From assembly GCA_003281685.1 (NCBI GenBank), contig QCBH01000001.1, forward strand, positions 62,001-126,000: a DNA stretch of 64,000 bases. Reading direction: 5' to 3'. The notes beneath the pieces were generated by a model, which searched no databases, was not told the DNA's origin, and saw only the letters and a list, made by a program, of their open reading frames with translations. This document shows positions 41,098-50,138 of this stretch, piece after piece. Position 1 is the first letter of the stretch, and each line of letters begins with the position of its first letter. The position numbers and the translations under genes are program-made. The stretch is from Prochlorococcus sp. AG-347-E23 (lineage in GTDB: Bacteria > Cyanobacteriota > Cyanobacteriia > PCC-6307 > Cyanobiaceae).

Positions 41098-41646
41098 ATG
41101 GAGCAATCTGAAAGTCGAGAGCTAATTTTAAAGAGAAATTTAAAAACAATAGTTAGTTTGATTATATCTGTTGTTCTAGCTTCACTTCTTTTGTTAGGAA
41201 ATATCTTTTTAAAATCAACTTATCTTCTTAAGAATTTTGGAGAGTTATCTGTTGAGCCTGAAATAGCTTTTACAAATAATAAGCCTACATTTCTCGAATT
41301 CTATGCTGAGTGGTGCGAAGTTTGCAAAGAAATGGCTCCACAAGTTTCTGCTCTTAAAGATGAATACGAAAAAAATATTAATTTTGTTTTTTTAAATGTT
41401 GATAATCAAAAATGGGGTAATTACATTCAGAAGTTCGCCGTAAACGGGATTCCTCAAATTAATCTTTTTGATAAAAAGGGTAATCTAATATCTACTTTTA
41501 TTGGTAAACAAGATGAAATAAATATAAGAGAATCTATTAATAATTTAGAAAAAGAAGAGAAACCCTATGAGGAAATTATTAATGCTGAATTTTCAAAAAT
41601 TCAAGAAAATAAAAGTAATGAAGTTAGTCCTCGTAGTCATGGATAG
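41098..41646 (+). CDS. Membrane-anchored thioredoxin-like protein (TxlA/HCF164 type)
   Basis: This 182-residue protein has one N-terminal membrane helix (about 17-40) and a thioredoxin domain with the motif AEWCEVCKEMAP (CxxC is CEVC). The cis-proline appears in NGIPQINLFDKKG. This fits the thylakoid TxlA/HCF164 family needed for cytochrome b6f assembly, with the redox domain facing the lumen. The C-terminal 25 residues are acidic and extended. It is divergent from glmM. Confidence 0.9.
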   Translation: MEQSESRELILKRNLKTIVSLIISVVLASLLLLGNIFLKSTYLLKNFGELSVEPEIAFTNNKPTFLEFYAEWCEVCKEMAPQVSALKDEYEKNINFVFLNVDNQKWGNYIQKFAVNGIPQINLFDKKGNLISTFIGKQDEINIRESINNLEKEEKPYEEIINAEFSKIQENKSNEVSPRSHG

Positions 41647-41648
41647 TT

Positions 41649-42281
41649 TTACCATTCTAAAGATCTTGATACAATCGGAAAACTTTGTTTAAAAATAGAC
41701 TTACAACTTTGGGCTATAGACTTGTGCTCTTTTTGTGTACCGTGAGCTGATCTTAAATGAATGTAATGGATCCATGATCTGCATGATCCAGACATATAAA
41801 TTCTTGTTGGAGTTGCTAATGGTAGAACAAATCTTGCACATTCTTTGGCTACGCCTTCAGAAAGTAAATCTTCATATAGTTTTGAAGCAGCTTGAAAATG
41901 CAAACCAATTTTTTCATTGAATCTTTTTTTTAACTCATCAGGGAGGTCAGGGATTGAATTTTGCCTGTTTTTGAAGTCTTGACGCCTCAAGTCAGGTAAG
42001 GGAATATTACCTAATTGAGAACTATCTGCATATCTCTGGGAAAATTCCTGAAAAGTAAATGATCTATGTCTTAATATTTGGGCAGCGATTCCTCTGTTGG
42101 TTTCTATTTGTAAGGTCATAAATGACTGTTCAAAAACGCTCCAATGTTCATTTTTAATGCAATAACTCAATAATTTCGAGTAGTCCTCATTTTCCTGATT
42201 TTTTGGATTACTAACTCTTGCAATGTAAGCCATTGTTTTTTCTGCATCAGGAGTTAGGGAAATTAGTTCAACTTTACTCAT
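41649..42281 (-). CDS. thyX: Flavin-dependent thymidylate synthase
   Basis: This 210-residue protein carries the ThyX signature RHRX7S (RHRSFTFQEFS) followed by QRYAD, which binds FAD and dUMP. It makes dTMP using reduced flavin rather than the ThyA mechanism. It is 1 bp downstream of dcd, which supplies deoxyuridine nucleotides, so the two form a thymidylate module. It converges on the TxlA-like gene with a 2-bp gap. Confidence 0.97.
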   Translation of the reverse strand: MSKVELISLTPDAEKTMAYIARVSNPKNQENEDYSKLLSYCIKNEHWSVFEQSFMTLQIETNRGIAAQILRHRSFTFQEFSQRYADSSQLGNIPLPDLRRQDFKNRQNSIPDLPDELKKRFNEKIGLHFQAASKLYEDLLSEGVAKECARFVLPLATPTRIYMSGSCRSWIHYIHLRSAHGTQKEHKSIAQSCKSIFKQSFPIVSRSLEW

Positions 42282-42282
42282 T

Positions 42283-42876
42283 TTAAATCTTCGCTAGAGT
42301 TACTTTTTCTGGTTGGTTTTGATACTTACCTCTTCTATCTTCATAGGTTGTAGAGCATGGATCACCTTCAAAAAAGAGTAGTTGGCAAATACCCTCTTCA
42401 GCATAAATTCTGCAATCTGCACCTGAGCTATTACTAAACTCTAAAGTTAGATGACCCTCCCAACCTGCCTCTGCGGGCGTTGTATTAACAATAATTCCTA
42501 GTCTTGCGTATGTACTTTTGCCTATACAGATTACTGTTATATTTTCTGGTACTTTCATCTTTTCTAAAGCCACTCCTAAACCATAGGAGTGAGCAGGTAG
42601 GATAAAAAAGTCCCCATCTTTATCATGGTGAAGAACAGTTTTTTCTAAATTATTAGGATTGAACTTTTTGGGATTCATCACAGTACCAGGAATATGTCTG
42701 AAAATTAGGAATTCTTTTGATGAAAGTCTTAAATCATATCCATATGATGAACATCCGTAACTCAAAACTGGTTTTTGTTTATTATCAGGCTCAAGATGCC
42801 TCACTAAATTTGATTGAAAGGGCTTTATCATTCCTTCCGAGGCTTTTTGATTTATCCAGAGATCATTTTTTAGCAT
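42283..42876 (-). CDS. dcd: dCTP deaminase
   Basis: This 197-residue protein is in the dUTPase/Dcd trimer superfamily. The motif GKSTYARLGIIVNTTPAEAG with the following WEGHLTLEFSNSS identifies dCTP deaminase, which makes dUTP from dCTP. Its stop is 1 bp before thyX, and the start follows the CobO-like gene by 7 bp, so cobO-like, dcd and thyX appear to be one operon. Confidence 0.95.
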   Translation of the reverse strand: MLKNDLWINQKASEGMIKPFQSNLVRHLEPDNKQKPVLSYGCSSYGYDLRLSSKEFLIFRHIPGTVMNPKKFNPNNLEKTVLHHDKDGDFFILPAHSYGLGVALEKMKVPENITVICIGKSTYARLGIIVNTTPAEAGWEGHLTLEFSNSSGADCRIYAEEGICQLLFFEGDPCSTTYEDRRGKYQNQPEKVTLAKI

Positions 42877-42883
42877 TGTTTTA

Positions 42884-43462
42884 TTAGCGAAGTTCGGTAA
42901 TTTGGTTGGCCATTAATAACAGTTCTTTAGGAATATCTGTACCAGTAAGGATTACATCTCCTGATATAAATCGGTTTTCAAGTGTTGAAATCAAATCATC
43001 TTTATCGATAATTTTCAGCTCAATAGCTAAAAAAATTTCATCAAGTATGATTTGATCATTATCTCCAGACTGAAGTTCTTTTTTACAAAAATTCCATAAT
43101 TCATTAGTAGATTCATGAATAGTTTTTTTTAAATTTTTATTATTTTCAATTGCTTCAGAATTATATTGATCAAAGGAATGTGATGATCTCACCCATTTTA
43201 AATTACCGCATAGCGTTACTGCATTATCAATTCCTTGGTTGACTCCCCCTTTCATAAATTGTATTAAGAGTACTTTCATTCCAAGAGCAGCGTTTCTTAG
43301 AGAGTCTCTTATGATAGATGGGTAGCATCCTCGGTATGTAGATCGATAGATTTGAATTTGTCCATTTTGTGCAATTTTTTTAACGTTAATTTTGTTAGCA
43401 GTATTTACATTTACAACATCAAGATTACTTTTGGAAAAATTATGGGATGAGCTAATTACCAT
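42884..43462 (-). CDS. CobO/BtuR-like protein lacking a P-loop
   Basis: This 192-residue protein resembles ATP:cob(I)alamin adenosyltransferase of the CobO/BtuR type in its middle and C-terminal parts: LRNAALGMKVLLIQFMKGG, DQIILDEIFLAIELKII and GDVILTGTDIPKELL. However, the ATP-binding G(N/D)GKGKT loop near the N-terminus is replaced by YRSTYRGCYPSII, with no GK(S/T). The N-terminal 35 residues are an extension. ATP transfer in the usual way is therefore doubtful; a divergent mechanism or new role is possible. It is divergent from ntcA across 200 bp. Confidence 0.75.
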   Translation of the reverse strand: MVISSSHNFSKSNLDVVNVNTANKINVKKIAQNGQIQIYRSTYRGCYPSIIRDSLRNAALGMKVLLIQFMKGGVNQGIDNAVTLCGNLKWVRSSHSFDQYNSEAIENNKNLKKTIHESTNELWNFCKKELQSGDNDQIILDEIFLAIELKIIDKDDLISTLENRFISGDVILTGTDIPKELLLMANQITELR

Positions 43463-43600
43463 TATTTAGATTCTTTCTATATGCAGTATAATTAGAATAT
43501 ATTTACGCTGCATATAGTGTAATTTTACTTAAAAAAGGGTTAAGCAATTAGAAACTTACTGTAAAAGGCTTTATTGATAAACCAATAAGAATTGAAAATT

Positions 43601-43642
43601 GTTACTGTTGATACAAGATATTTTAGAGTGTCTCCTTAAATT
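43601..43642 (+). promoter_or_regulatory. Probable NtcA-activated promoter of ntcA
   Basis: GTT-N8-TAC (43601-43614) is one base from the NtcA consensus GTA-N8-TAC. It is followed after 22 bases by TAAATT (43637-43642), a TAN3T -10 element. This is the class II NtcA promoter spacing and suggests autoregulation. Transcription would start near 43649, leaving a short leader before the ATG at 43663. Confidence 0.6.
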
Positions 43643-43662
43643 TTTTAATAGTAAAGATACTT

Positions 43663-44397
43663 ATGATACCTGCTTCACGAGGATTCAACAGCTTTAGTTC
43701 GCAACAGTCAGGACAAAGTAAAATCAACTCTGTTGGGGAACGTTTTCCAATTAATAGAACTTTAATGGAAGTTATTAAAGGTCTTGATGGTGCAAGCACA
43801 GAAATGGTTGAGAGATCTAAAACAATATTTTTTCCTGGGGACCCTGCTGAAAGGGTCTATCTTATAAGAAGAGGAGCAGTAAGACTATCAAGAGTTTATG
43901 AGTCAGGTGAAGAAATAACTGTTGCTCTTCTAAGAGAGAATAGTCTCTTTGGTGTTTTATCTCTTCTAACAGGTCATAGATCTGATCGTTTTTACCATGC
44001 AATAGCATTCACAAGAGTTGAAATGATAACAGCACCTGCAAGTTCTGTTTTAAGAGCTATACAGGAAGATGCATCAGTAGGACTGCTGCTTTTACAGGGC
44101 CTTTCAAGTAGGATCCTGCAAACTGAAACAATGATAGAAACTCTTACACATAGAGATATGTCTTCTCGTTTAGTAAGTTTTTTAATGGTTCTTTGTAGAG
44201 ACTTCGGAGTTGCGAGTGAAAAAGGTATTACAATAGACCTAAGGCTTTCACATCAGGCTATTGCTGAAGCTATTGGTTCTACAAGAGTAACCATTACTAG
44301 ATTATTGGGAGATTTAAAGGATTCAGGGCTTCTCAATATTGAAAGAAAAAAGATCACAGTGTTTGATCCAATTGCCCTTGCAAAAAGATTTAATTGA
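43663..44397 (+). CDS. ntcA: Global nitrogen regulator NtcA
   Basis: This 244-residue CRP/FNR family activator responds to 2-oxoglutarate. The N-terminal effector domain has [20 protein letters not shown], and the C-terminal helix-turn-helix has [20 protein letters not shown], matching NtcA. It controls amt1, glnA and other nitrogen genes. The first 20 residues are a Ser/Gln-rich extension. It may be autoregulated through the site at 43601. Confidence 0.98.
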   Translation: MIPASRGFNSFSSQQSGQSKINSVGERFPINRTLMEVIKGLDGASTEMVERSKTIFFPGDPAERVYLIRRGAVRLSRVYESGEEITVALLRENSLFGVLSLLTGHRSDRFYHAIAFTRVEMITAPASSVLRAIQEDASVGLLLLQGLSSRILQTETMIETLTHRDMSSRLVSFLMVLCRDFGVASEKGITIDLRLSHQAIAEAIGSTRVTITRLLGDLKDSGLLNIERKKITVFDPIALAKRFN

Positions 44398-44436
44398 TTC
44401 ATCATAAATTATGATGTACTGAGTGTATCCAGAAGT

Positions 44437-45402
44437 GTGGCTTGGATTTTAATTGTTTTTTTAATATTTTTAGGGGGATTAATTGCACCATTTGGGGATA
44501 TTCTTGGAACAAAGATCGGAAAAGCAAGATTTAGTATTTTAAAACTAAGACCAAAAAAAACAGCAACTATAATAACTATAATTACCGGTGGGTTTATTAG
44601 TTCAATATCAATAGGGTTACTGATTTTAGTTAGTGAAGAATTTAGGCAAAGGCTTTTTGTTGATATTCCTTTTTTACAAAAAACTTTAGATGAAAGTAAA
44701 AAGGCTTTAATTCCTTTACAGAAAGAACGAAAGGAACTTGAAAGTAAAATTATTCAAAAAGAAAAGGAGTTAAATCAATTAAAAAGTAATATTAAGGAAT
44801 TTAGGAGAGGAAATATTGTTATCAAAAGAGGGCAAACTTTATTTATTGCTGAAGTTAATTCCAGCTCAGATACAAAAATAGACTTAACAAAAATCTATAA
44901 TGAAGCTGATAAATTTGTTAGAAAAATTGTTATCCCAATTAATAAAGATGCAAAAAATATTCTTTTGTGGAGACCTAGTGATATCACAAAAATTGAGACA
45001 ATAGCTTCTCGCGGTGGTGACTGGATTTTATTAATTAAATCAGCAACAAATGTTCTAAAAGGGGATAGCTATGTTTTTGTATCTCCTGATTTATTAGAGA
45101 ATAAATTTATAGTAAAAAAAGGGGACGTTATTACAAGTTCAATTCTTGGAGCAAGTGATTTAAATTTTAAAGCAATAAATTTAAAAATTAAATCATTGCT
45201 TAGAGAAACAAGAGATGAAATTAAGTATAAAGGTTCACAAGTTAGTGAAATTAATACAAATGGAAATTTTGTAAAAAAAATTAGAGACTTTCTCAAAGAA
45301 AATCAAAATGTTAATTTTAAGTTAGAAGTAGTATCTTTGAGAGATAGTAAAACTGTTGAACCCATAGTCGTTGAAATTAATATTGTAAAGACTCCATCTT
45401 AA
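44437..45402 (+). CDS. DUF3084 family membrane-anchored coiled-coil protein
   Basis: This 321-residue protein has two N-terminal membrane helices (about 2-20 and 46-66) with KIGKARFSILKLRPKKTATI between, then a coiled coil (about 85-130) and a beta-rich C-terminal domain. It fits the cyanobacterial DUF3084 family as I remember it. The start is GTG at 44437. The function is unknown. It is followed immediately by the YqgF-like gene with no gap. Confidence 0.85.
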   Translation: MAWILIVFLIFLGGLIAPFGDILGTKIGKARFSILKLRPKKTATIITIITGGFISSISIGLLILVSEEFRQRLFVDIPFLQKTLDESKKALIPLQKERKELESKIIQKEKELNQLKSNIKEFRRGNIVIKRGQTLFIAEVNSSSDTKIDLTKIYNEADKFVRKIVIPINKDAKNILLWRPSDITKIETIASRGGDWILLIKSATNVLKGDSYVFVSPDLLENKFIVKKGDVITSSILGASDLNFKAINLKIKSLLRETRDEIKYKGSQVSEINTNGNFVKKIRDFLKENQNVNFKLEVVSLRDSKTVEPIVVEINIVKTPS

Positions 45403-45840
45403 ATGCCTAAAGTAATAACTATTGATCCTGGGAAAAGTAAATGTGGCTTAGTTTTAGCTGACATAAGTGAAAAAAAAGTTTATAAAGCGATTATTCTTAA
45501 AAGTGAATCACTTGAGAATTATGTTAGAAATTTAATTACCGCTGAGGACATATCACAAATTATTATTGGCAATGGCACAACATGTAGAGAAATTAGAGAA
45601 AAACTATGTTGTTTTAAAAAAGAAATAATAACTTTTGAGGAGAAAAATACTACCTACAGGGCTAAAGCAAGATATTTTGAACTTTTTCCATTAAGTGGTC
45701 TGAAGTTTTTAATGCCTAGAGAGATATTTATTCTTAATAAAAACCTTGATGCGATATCAGCTTTGATAATTTTAGAAGATTATTGCAAAATGAATTTTAC
45801 TTTGAATCAAAATCAAGATTTTAAAACTTGGCTGAAATAG
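45403..45840 (+). CDS. RNase H-like fold protein (YqgF/RuvC type)
   Basis: This 145-residue protein begins MPKVITIDPGKSKCGLVLAD, the first strand and acidic residue of YqgF/RuvC-like resolvase folds. The later strand IIIGNGTTCREI and the end NKNLDAISALIILEDY, with a second possible acidic ligand, fit the same fold. The bacterial 16S maturation RNase YqgF is similar in size, but a dedicated assignment is not possible. It directly follows the DUF3084 gene and overlaps the convergent DUF3146 gene by 20 bp. Confidence 0.75.
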   Translation: MPKVITIDPGKSKCGLVLADISEKKVYKAIILKSESLENYVRNLITAEDISQIIIGNGTTCREIREKLCCFKKEIITFEEKNTTYRAKARYFELFPLSGLKFLMPREIFILNKNLDAISALIILEDYCKMNFTLNQNQDFKTWLK

Positions 45841-46078
45841 TGAATTTATATTCATTCCCTGCCTCTAGTTCATAATCTTTTTTTATTAGAAATCTCAATA
45901 AGGGGTCTTCAATTAATGCTCTTCCCAAAGGTGGATTTACCGTTAATAAACCTTTATTAAAGGACCACGTAAAAGTCCACTTAAATTGACTAGCTTCCAC
46001 AACCCCCTGAATTTGCTTTTTTGAAAAACAATATTCCTTAACACTTACATTGGCAATCGTTTCAGGTTTTGAAAGCAT
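45821..46078 (-). CDS. DUF3146 family small protein
   Basis: An 85-residue soluble protein (MLSKPETIANVSVKEYCFSK; later GLLTVNPPLGRALIEDPLLR) that I associate with cyanobacterial DUF3146. No function is known. It follows pth by 3 bp on the same strand and overlaps the YqgF-like gene tail-to-tail. Confidence 0.78.
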   Translation of the reverse strand: MLSKPETIANVSVKEYCFSKKQIQGVVEASQFKWTFTWSFNKGLLTVNPPLGRALIEDPLLRFLIKKDYELEAGNEYKFTISAKF

Positions 46079-46081
46079 TTC

Positions 46082-46684
46082 TTAAGTTTGGTCTTTATCA
46101 AAAGAATTTAATTCATTAATTATGTATTCTTCTTTTTTAGTATTTAGTTGTACGAGGGATTCGATTACTCTCTCATATACTTTATCTAATATTAATTTCT
46201 CTTCTAGAGAAATATTTCCTAATACATGTGAAATGGTATTGAAATTATTTTTTCCTTTTATTAAAGGAGGTGACCCAATACCAATTTTTATTCTCTTAAA
46301 GTTTTGAGTCTGTAATTGTTCAATGATGCTTTTAAGGCCGTTGTGTCCACCTGAGCTTCCTTTTCTTCTAAATCTTATTTTTCCAAGGGGAAGATCTTTA
46401 TCATCGACTATTACGAAAATCTGATTTAAATTTACTTTATACCAATCAACTATTGCTCGGACAGCATCACCACTGTTATTCATAAATGTATTTGGTAAAA
46501 ATAACCTGAAAGTAGAATTATTGATTTGAAATTCTGAGAAGAAACTTTTGAGTTTATATTTTAATAAAAAATTAGAATTATACTTTTTCGAAAAATTTTC
46601 TAGAAGCAAGAAACCTATATTATGTCTACTATTAATATATCTTTTACCAGGATTACCAAGGCCAATAATATATATTTCTTTCAT
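46082..46684 (-). CDS. pth: Peptidyl-tRNA hydrolase
   Basis: This 200-residue enzyme recycles peptidyl-tRNA. The N-terminal GLGNPGKRYINSRHNIGF holds the catalytic histidine, NTFMNNSGDAV and VDDKDLPLGKIRFRRKGSSG the other conserved motifs. The length is normal. It follows psbH, but a long inverted repeat at 46763-46805 separates them. Confidence 0.96.
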   Translation of the reverse strand: MKEIYIIGLGNPGKRYINSRHNIGFLLLENFSKKYNSNFLLKYKLKSFFSEFQINNSTFRLFLPNTFMNNSGDAVRAIVDWYKVNLNQIFVIVDDKDLPLGKIRFRRKGSSGGHNGLKSIIEQLQTQNFKRIKIGIGSPPLIKGKNNFNTISHVLGNISLEEKLILDKVYERVIESLVQLNTKKEEYIINELNSFDKDQT

Positions 46685-46762
46685 GGTTTATTTCTAAATC
46701 TCTTTTATTGAGAATTATGAATATATATAAACTATAACTAATCAATTAAAATAAAAATTTCA

Positions 46763-46805
46763 AAAAAGTTATTTAGCAATGTTCACATTAGCTAAATAAC
46801 TTTTT
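46763..46805 (-). terminator. Long inverted repeat, terminator of psbH
   Basis: Perfect 15-base arms, AAAAAGTTATTTAGC (46763-46777) and GCTAAATAACTTTTT (46791-46805), flank a 13-base loop. The element begins 17 bases after the psbH stop on the minus strand and ends in a T-run in that direction. The stem is AT-rich and unusually long for a terminator. Confidence 0.75.
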
Positions 46806-46822
46806 GATAAAAATTATGGAAT

Positions 46823-47023
46823 TTAGTTTCCGTTCCAATCAACTGAGAAACCTTGTAGTAGTAAGGATTGGTTATAGATTTGCAGAAGAATAACTAAGAA
46901 AACCAAAAGTAGTAAACCAATTACTGTCATGACAGGAACTGCTCCCCAACCGGGTACTACTTTTCCTTGACCTGAATTGCCAATTGCTTTTAAAAGACTT
47001 CCTAAGGCTGTTTTTTGACCCAT
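46823..47023 (-). CDS. psbH: Photosystem II protein PsbH
   Basis: This 66-residue protein has one membrane helix (about 29-47) after the N-terminal [20 protein letters not shown] and the [13 protein letters not shown] segment typical of PsbH. It helps assembly of the photosystem II core and bicarbonate binding near QB. It is divergent from psbN, a conserved arrangement in cyanobacteria and plastids. Confidence 0.97.
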
Positions 47024-47103
47024 GTTAAATTCACAAAATCGAATATTATTTCGCTATTGTATAAGAACTTATACATAAATTGTTTACAAACTTAGCAAAA
47101 TTG

Positions 47104-47256
47104 ATGCAAACTTTATCATCAGCTCCAGATCCTGCAGTTTCTATAGCTGTAACAATTCTGGCATTACTTTTAGCTTTGACTGGTTTTGGTCTATGGACTG
47201 CCTTTGGACCTAAAGCAGCAAAGCTTACTGATCCATGGGATGATCATGACGATTAA
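47104..47256 (+). CDS. psbN: PsbN, photosystem II assembly factor
   Basis: A 50-residue protein, MQTLSSAPDPAVSIAVTILA, then one membrane helix, and the conserved tail FGPKAAKLTDPWDDHDD. PsbN is needed for reaction-centre repair and assembly rather than being a stable subunit. It lies opposite psbH, 80 bp away, as in other cyanobacteria. Confidence 0.95.
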   Translation: MQTLSSAPDPAVSIAVTILALLLALTGFGLWTAFGPKAAKLTDPWDDHDD

Positions 47257-47364
47257 TTACCCTTAAAGTATTTCAAAATTTTCCAAAAATACAAAAAGTA
47301 AACAATTAACCATAGTTTAATTATAAATTTAATAGGATATAAATCTGTCAGCACTAGTAATTCC

Positions 47365-47493
47365 ATGCTCGCCTTAAAAATTTCTGTTTACACTATCGTC
47401 TTTTTCTTTGTTGGAATATTTCTCTTCGGATTTTTAGCAAGTGACCCAACAAGAACGCCAAACAGAAAAGACTTAGAAAGTCCTCAAGATTAA
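47365..47493 (+). CDS. psbI: Photosystem II protein PsbI
   Basis: A 42-residue protein starting [20 protein letters not shown] with a single membrane helix and the tail [16 protein letters not shown]. PsbI binds at the periphery of D1 and supports early photosystem II assembly. It is 19 bp upstream of the OstA-like gene and may share its transcript. Confidence 0.96.
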
Positions 47494-47512
47494 TCTCATA
47501 TTAAACTTTAAA

Positions 47513-49519
47513 TTGATTTTTGGAATTTCAAAAAAAATAATATTTTTCTCTTTTCTGTTTATTAATTTCCTTCAGTCATCAAAATCAGCTGATTTCTTAA
47601 AAATTAATAAAAATAGCAATAATCAGGATACCAAGTTGATTGGGTTAAATACTTCTTACTCAGAGACTTTATCAAATTCTTCTAAAATTTCTGATGATAA
47701 TAATTCCTATGTAAATTTATTACAGAAAAATCTTGTTTTATTTTTAGCGGCTAAAGCTGAAAAGCAGGAGGAGTTAATAATCCAATCTGATAAACAGTCT
47801 GAAATAAATGATGTTATTAGTGCAGAAGGAAATGTATCCGTTGCTTATAAAGGCAAACTGCTTAAAGCAGATACTTTAATTTACGATAAGTTAAATAAAA
47901 AAATAAGAGCTAAAGGAAATATATCTTTGGAAATAGGGGATCAATTCTTTAAGGCTAGACAACTAGAGTACAGTTTTATTAGTGAAAAAGGTTATTTATT
48001 AGATGTTGAGGGATCTTTTAATACCAATACATTGATGGATGATTTATCGTCAAATTTCAGCGTATCAGACTCTAATAAGATAGAAAATTTACTTAAATTA
48101 AAAAAAAAAGAAGTTTTAAATACTCCTGGCAAAGTTGAAAATTGGTTATTTTTTACAGATAAAATATCTATAGATGGCCAAAAATGGGAAAGTAAGAAGG
48201 CTGTATTTAGTAATGATTTACTTGAATCGAAACAGGTTAAATTAGCCATTAATTCATTAAAAGTAATTTCTGAAGCAGAGAAATTACGATTTAAGTCATC
48301 AATAAACTATTTAATATTTGAAGAAAAAGTTTCAATTCCATTTTGGGTTGGAGATAGAACTTTAACAAAGTCAAAATCTGGAGAATTAGAATTCTTAGCC
48401 TTTGAAAATAGGTGGAATTTAGGATATGAAAACTTAGATAAGGATGGTTATTTTATTGGTAGGAAATTTAATTCTGTAGATATTTTTGATGATTTTGTTC
48501 TGGATTTAGAGCCGCAATTTTTAATTCAGAGATTATTAAAAGGGTATACAAAAAGTTTTGTAAAGAAGGACGAATCAATCACTTCAGATAGGGTGAAGAG
48601 AAATTTAAGTTTTGAAGATTATTTTGCACTAAAATCCCAGATAAAAGGGAAAATAAAAAATTGGGATTTAGGAATAGAAAAGAATTTAAATTCTCTTGAT
48701 TTAGATAAATTTTCAGATGCATTTAGATTTAAGACTGAATTGAGTAAAGAAATTGATTTATTTAATTCAAAATGGAAAAAAACTTTTTTTGGAATTTATA
48801 GAGAGAGAGTCTGGAATGGTTCATTGGGTGAAGCAGAAATTTACTCAGGTTTTGGTTCAAAATTGCAAAAAGAAAATACTTGGGTTGTTGATGGCATTAA
48901 AAAGTCAGAATTTTTATCTTTAGGTTTGGCAAACATAACAGCAGAAGCTTTGAATACTAAAAAATTAGAAACTAGCCTTAAAGGTAATCTGTTTTATTCT
49001 CTTGATCAAAAGTTTCCAATTAGTATTGTAGATTCAAAAAAGAAATCTATTGATATTTCATATAAGTATATTCCTGAACCAATCACAAAAGGCCTAAGTC
49101 TTAATACAAGATTTGAAGCATCATATTCTTTCTATGAAAATGGAGATCATCAAGAATATTTAGGGCTAGGTATGGGACCAGAATTAACATTTGGTAATTT
49201 TAAAAACAAAACTTTTGACTATACTCGTATAAGTTTTTTCCCTTTCTATAGATTAAGTAGTGGTGATAGTGTTTTTAAGTTTGATCAGAATTATGAAAAA
49301 TTCACCTTAGATATTTCTTTTGATCAGCAATTATATGGACCGGTTTTACTCAAAACTACTGGGACTTTAAATTTGTCAAGTGATTCAGATGATTATGGTG
49401 AATTTATAAATTCTAAGATCTCATTAAATTGGAAAAAAAGATCCTATGAATTTGGTATTTTTTATCAACCTTATAATCAAGTAGGAGGAATTTCTTTTAG
49501 TCTCTTTGGATTTAAATAG
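47513..49519 (+). CDS. OstA/LptD-like outer-membrane protein (DUF3769)
   Basis: This 668-residue protein has an N-terminal signal-like helix (IIFFSFLFINFLQSSKSA), an OstA-type domain (INDVISAEGNVSVAYKGKLL, LKADTLIYDKLNKKIRAKGN) and a long C-terminal region of alternating beta strands ending in GGISFSLFGFK, whose terminal aromatic residue suits BAM-inserted barrels. It fits the cyanobacterial DUF3769 group and is a candidate LPS-transport (LptD) protein. The start is TTG at 47513, 19 bp after psbI. It overlaps leuD by 8 bp, tail to tail. Confidence 0.82.
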   Translation: MIFGISKKIIFFSFLFINFLQSSKSADFLKINKNSNNQDTKLIGLNTSYSETLSNSSKISDDNNSYVNLLQKNLVLFLAAKAEKQEELIIQSDKQSEINDVISAEGNVSVAYKGKLLKADTLIYDKLNKKIRAKGNISLEIGDQFFKARQLEYSFISEKGYLLDVEGSFNTNTLMDDLSSNFSVSDSNKIENLLKLKKKEVLNTPGKVENWLFFTDKISIDGQKWESKKAVFSNDLLESKQVKLAINSLKVISEAEKLRFKSSINYLIFEEKVSIPFWVGDRTLTKSKSGELEFLAFENRWNLGYENLDKDGYFIGRKFNSVDIFDDFVLDLEPQFLIQRLLKGYTKSFVKKDESITSDRVKRNLSFEDYFALKSQIKGKIKNWDLGIEKNLNSLDLDKFSDAFRFKTELSKEIDLFNSKWKKTFFGIYRERVWNGSLGEAEIYSGFGSKLQKENTWVVDGIKKSEFLSLGLANITAEALNTKKLETSLKGNLFYSLDQKFPISIVDSKKKSIDISYKYIPEPITKGLSLNTRFEASYSFYENGDHQEYLGLGMGPELTFGNFKNKTFDYTRISFFPFYRLSSGDSVFKFDQNYEKFTLDISFDQQLYGPVLLKTTGTLNLSSDSDDYGEFINSKISLNWKKRSYEFGIFYQPYNQVGGISFSLFGFK

Positions 49520-50138
49520 CTAAATGAGTGTTGAATTTTATATAAGGTAATTGGTTAAATTTATTTTCAATTAAATTTTCATTGGCAAGTAGTGTTGAAG
49601 TAGCATCCCATTCCCCAGATAAAAACATTTTTCTTGTGCTTTCTTTAATCTCAAGATTGGAAGTTAAATCTTTTGATTTTGCTAATGAATTTTCAAGATC
49701 AATTTCTAAGAATAAGAATTGGTTATCGCAATAGTTTTGTATTTCTTCTATTGATTTCTTAGGTAGCGTAAAACATGGGATTCCTATTGCAATACAGTTA
49801 CTATAAAAAATGTCAGCGAAACTCTCTCCTATGATTGCTTTTATACCCCATCTCATAAGCGCTTGGGGGGCATGTTCTCTGCTGGAACCACATCCAAAAT
49901 TGCTATTAACAACTAGTATTGCGGCATTTTTGTTTTCCTCTAAGTCGAAAGGATGCCTTCCCTTTAAAGTTTTTCTATCATCCTCAAAAACAGATTCACC
50001 TAATGAATCAAAGTTAACACACTTCAAGAAACGTGCTGGAATTATTCGATCTGTATCAATGTCGTTTCCAATCAAGGCGATACATTGCCCGTCTATTTGT
50101 GTAATTTTTCCAATTGGTGGCGTGAACTCGGATTTCAT
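49512..50138 (-). CDS. leuD: 3-isopropylmalate dehydratase small subunit
   Basis: This 208-residue protein is the swivelling small subunit of isopropylmalate isomerase in leucine synthesis. GNDIDTDRIIPARFLKC and NFGCGSSREHAPQALMRWGI are characteristic. It overlaps the leuC stop by one base (TAATG), so the two subunits are translationally coupled. Confidence 0.96.
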   Translation of the reverse strand: MKSEFTPPIGKITQIDGQCIALIGNDIDTDRIIPARFLKCVNFDSLGESVFEDDRKTLKGRHPFDLEENKNAAILVVNSNFGCGSSREHAPQALMRWGIKAIIGESFADIFYSNCIAIGIPCFTLPKKSIEEIQNYCDNQFLFLEIDLENSLAKSKDLTSNLEIKESTRKMFLSGEWDATSTLLANENLIENKFNQLPYIKFNTHLAI

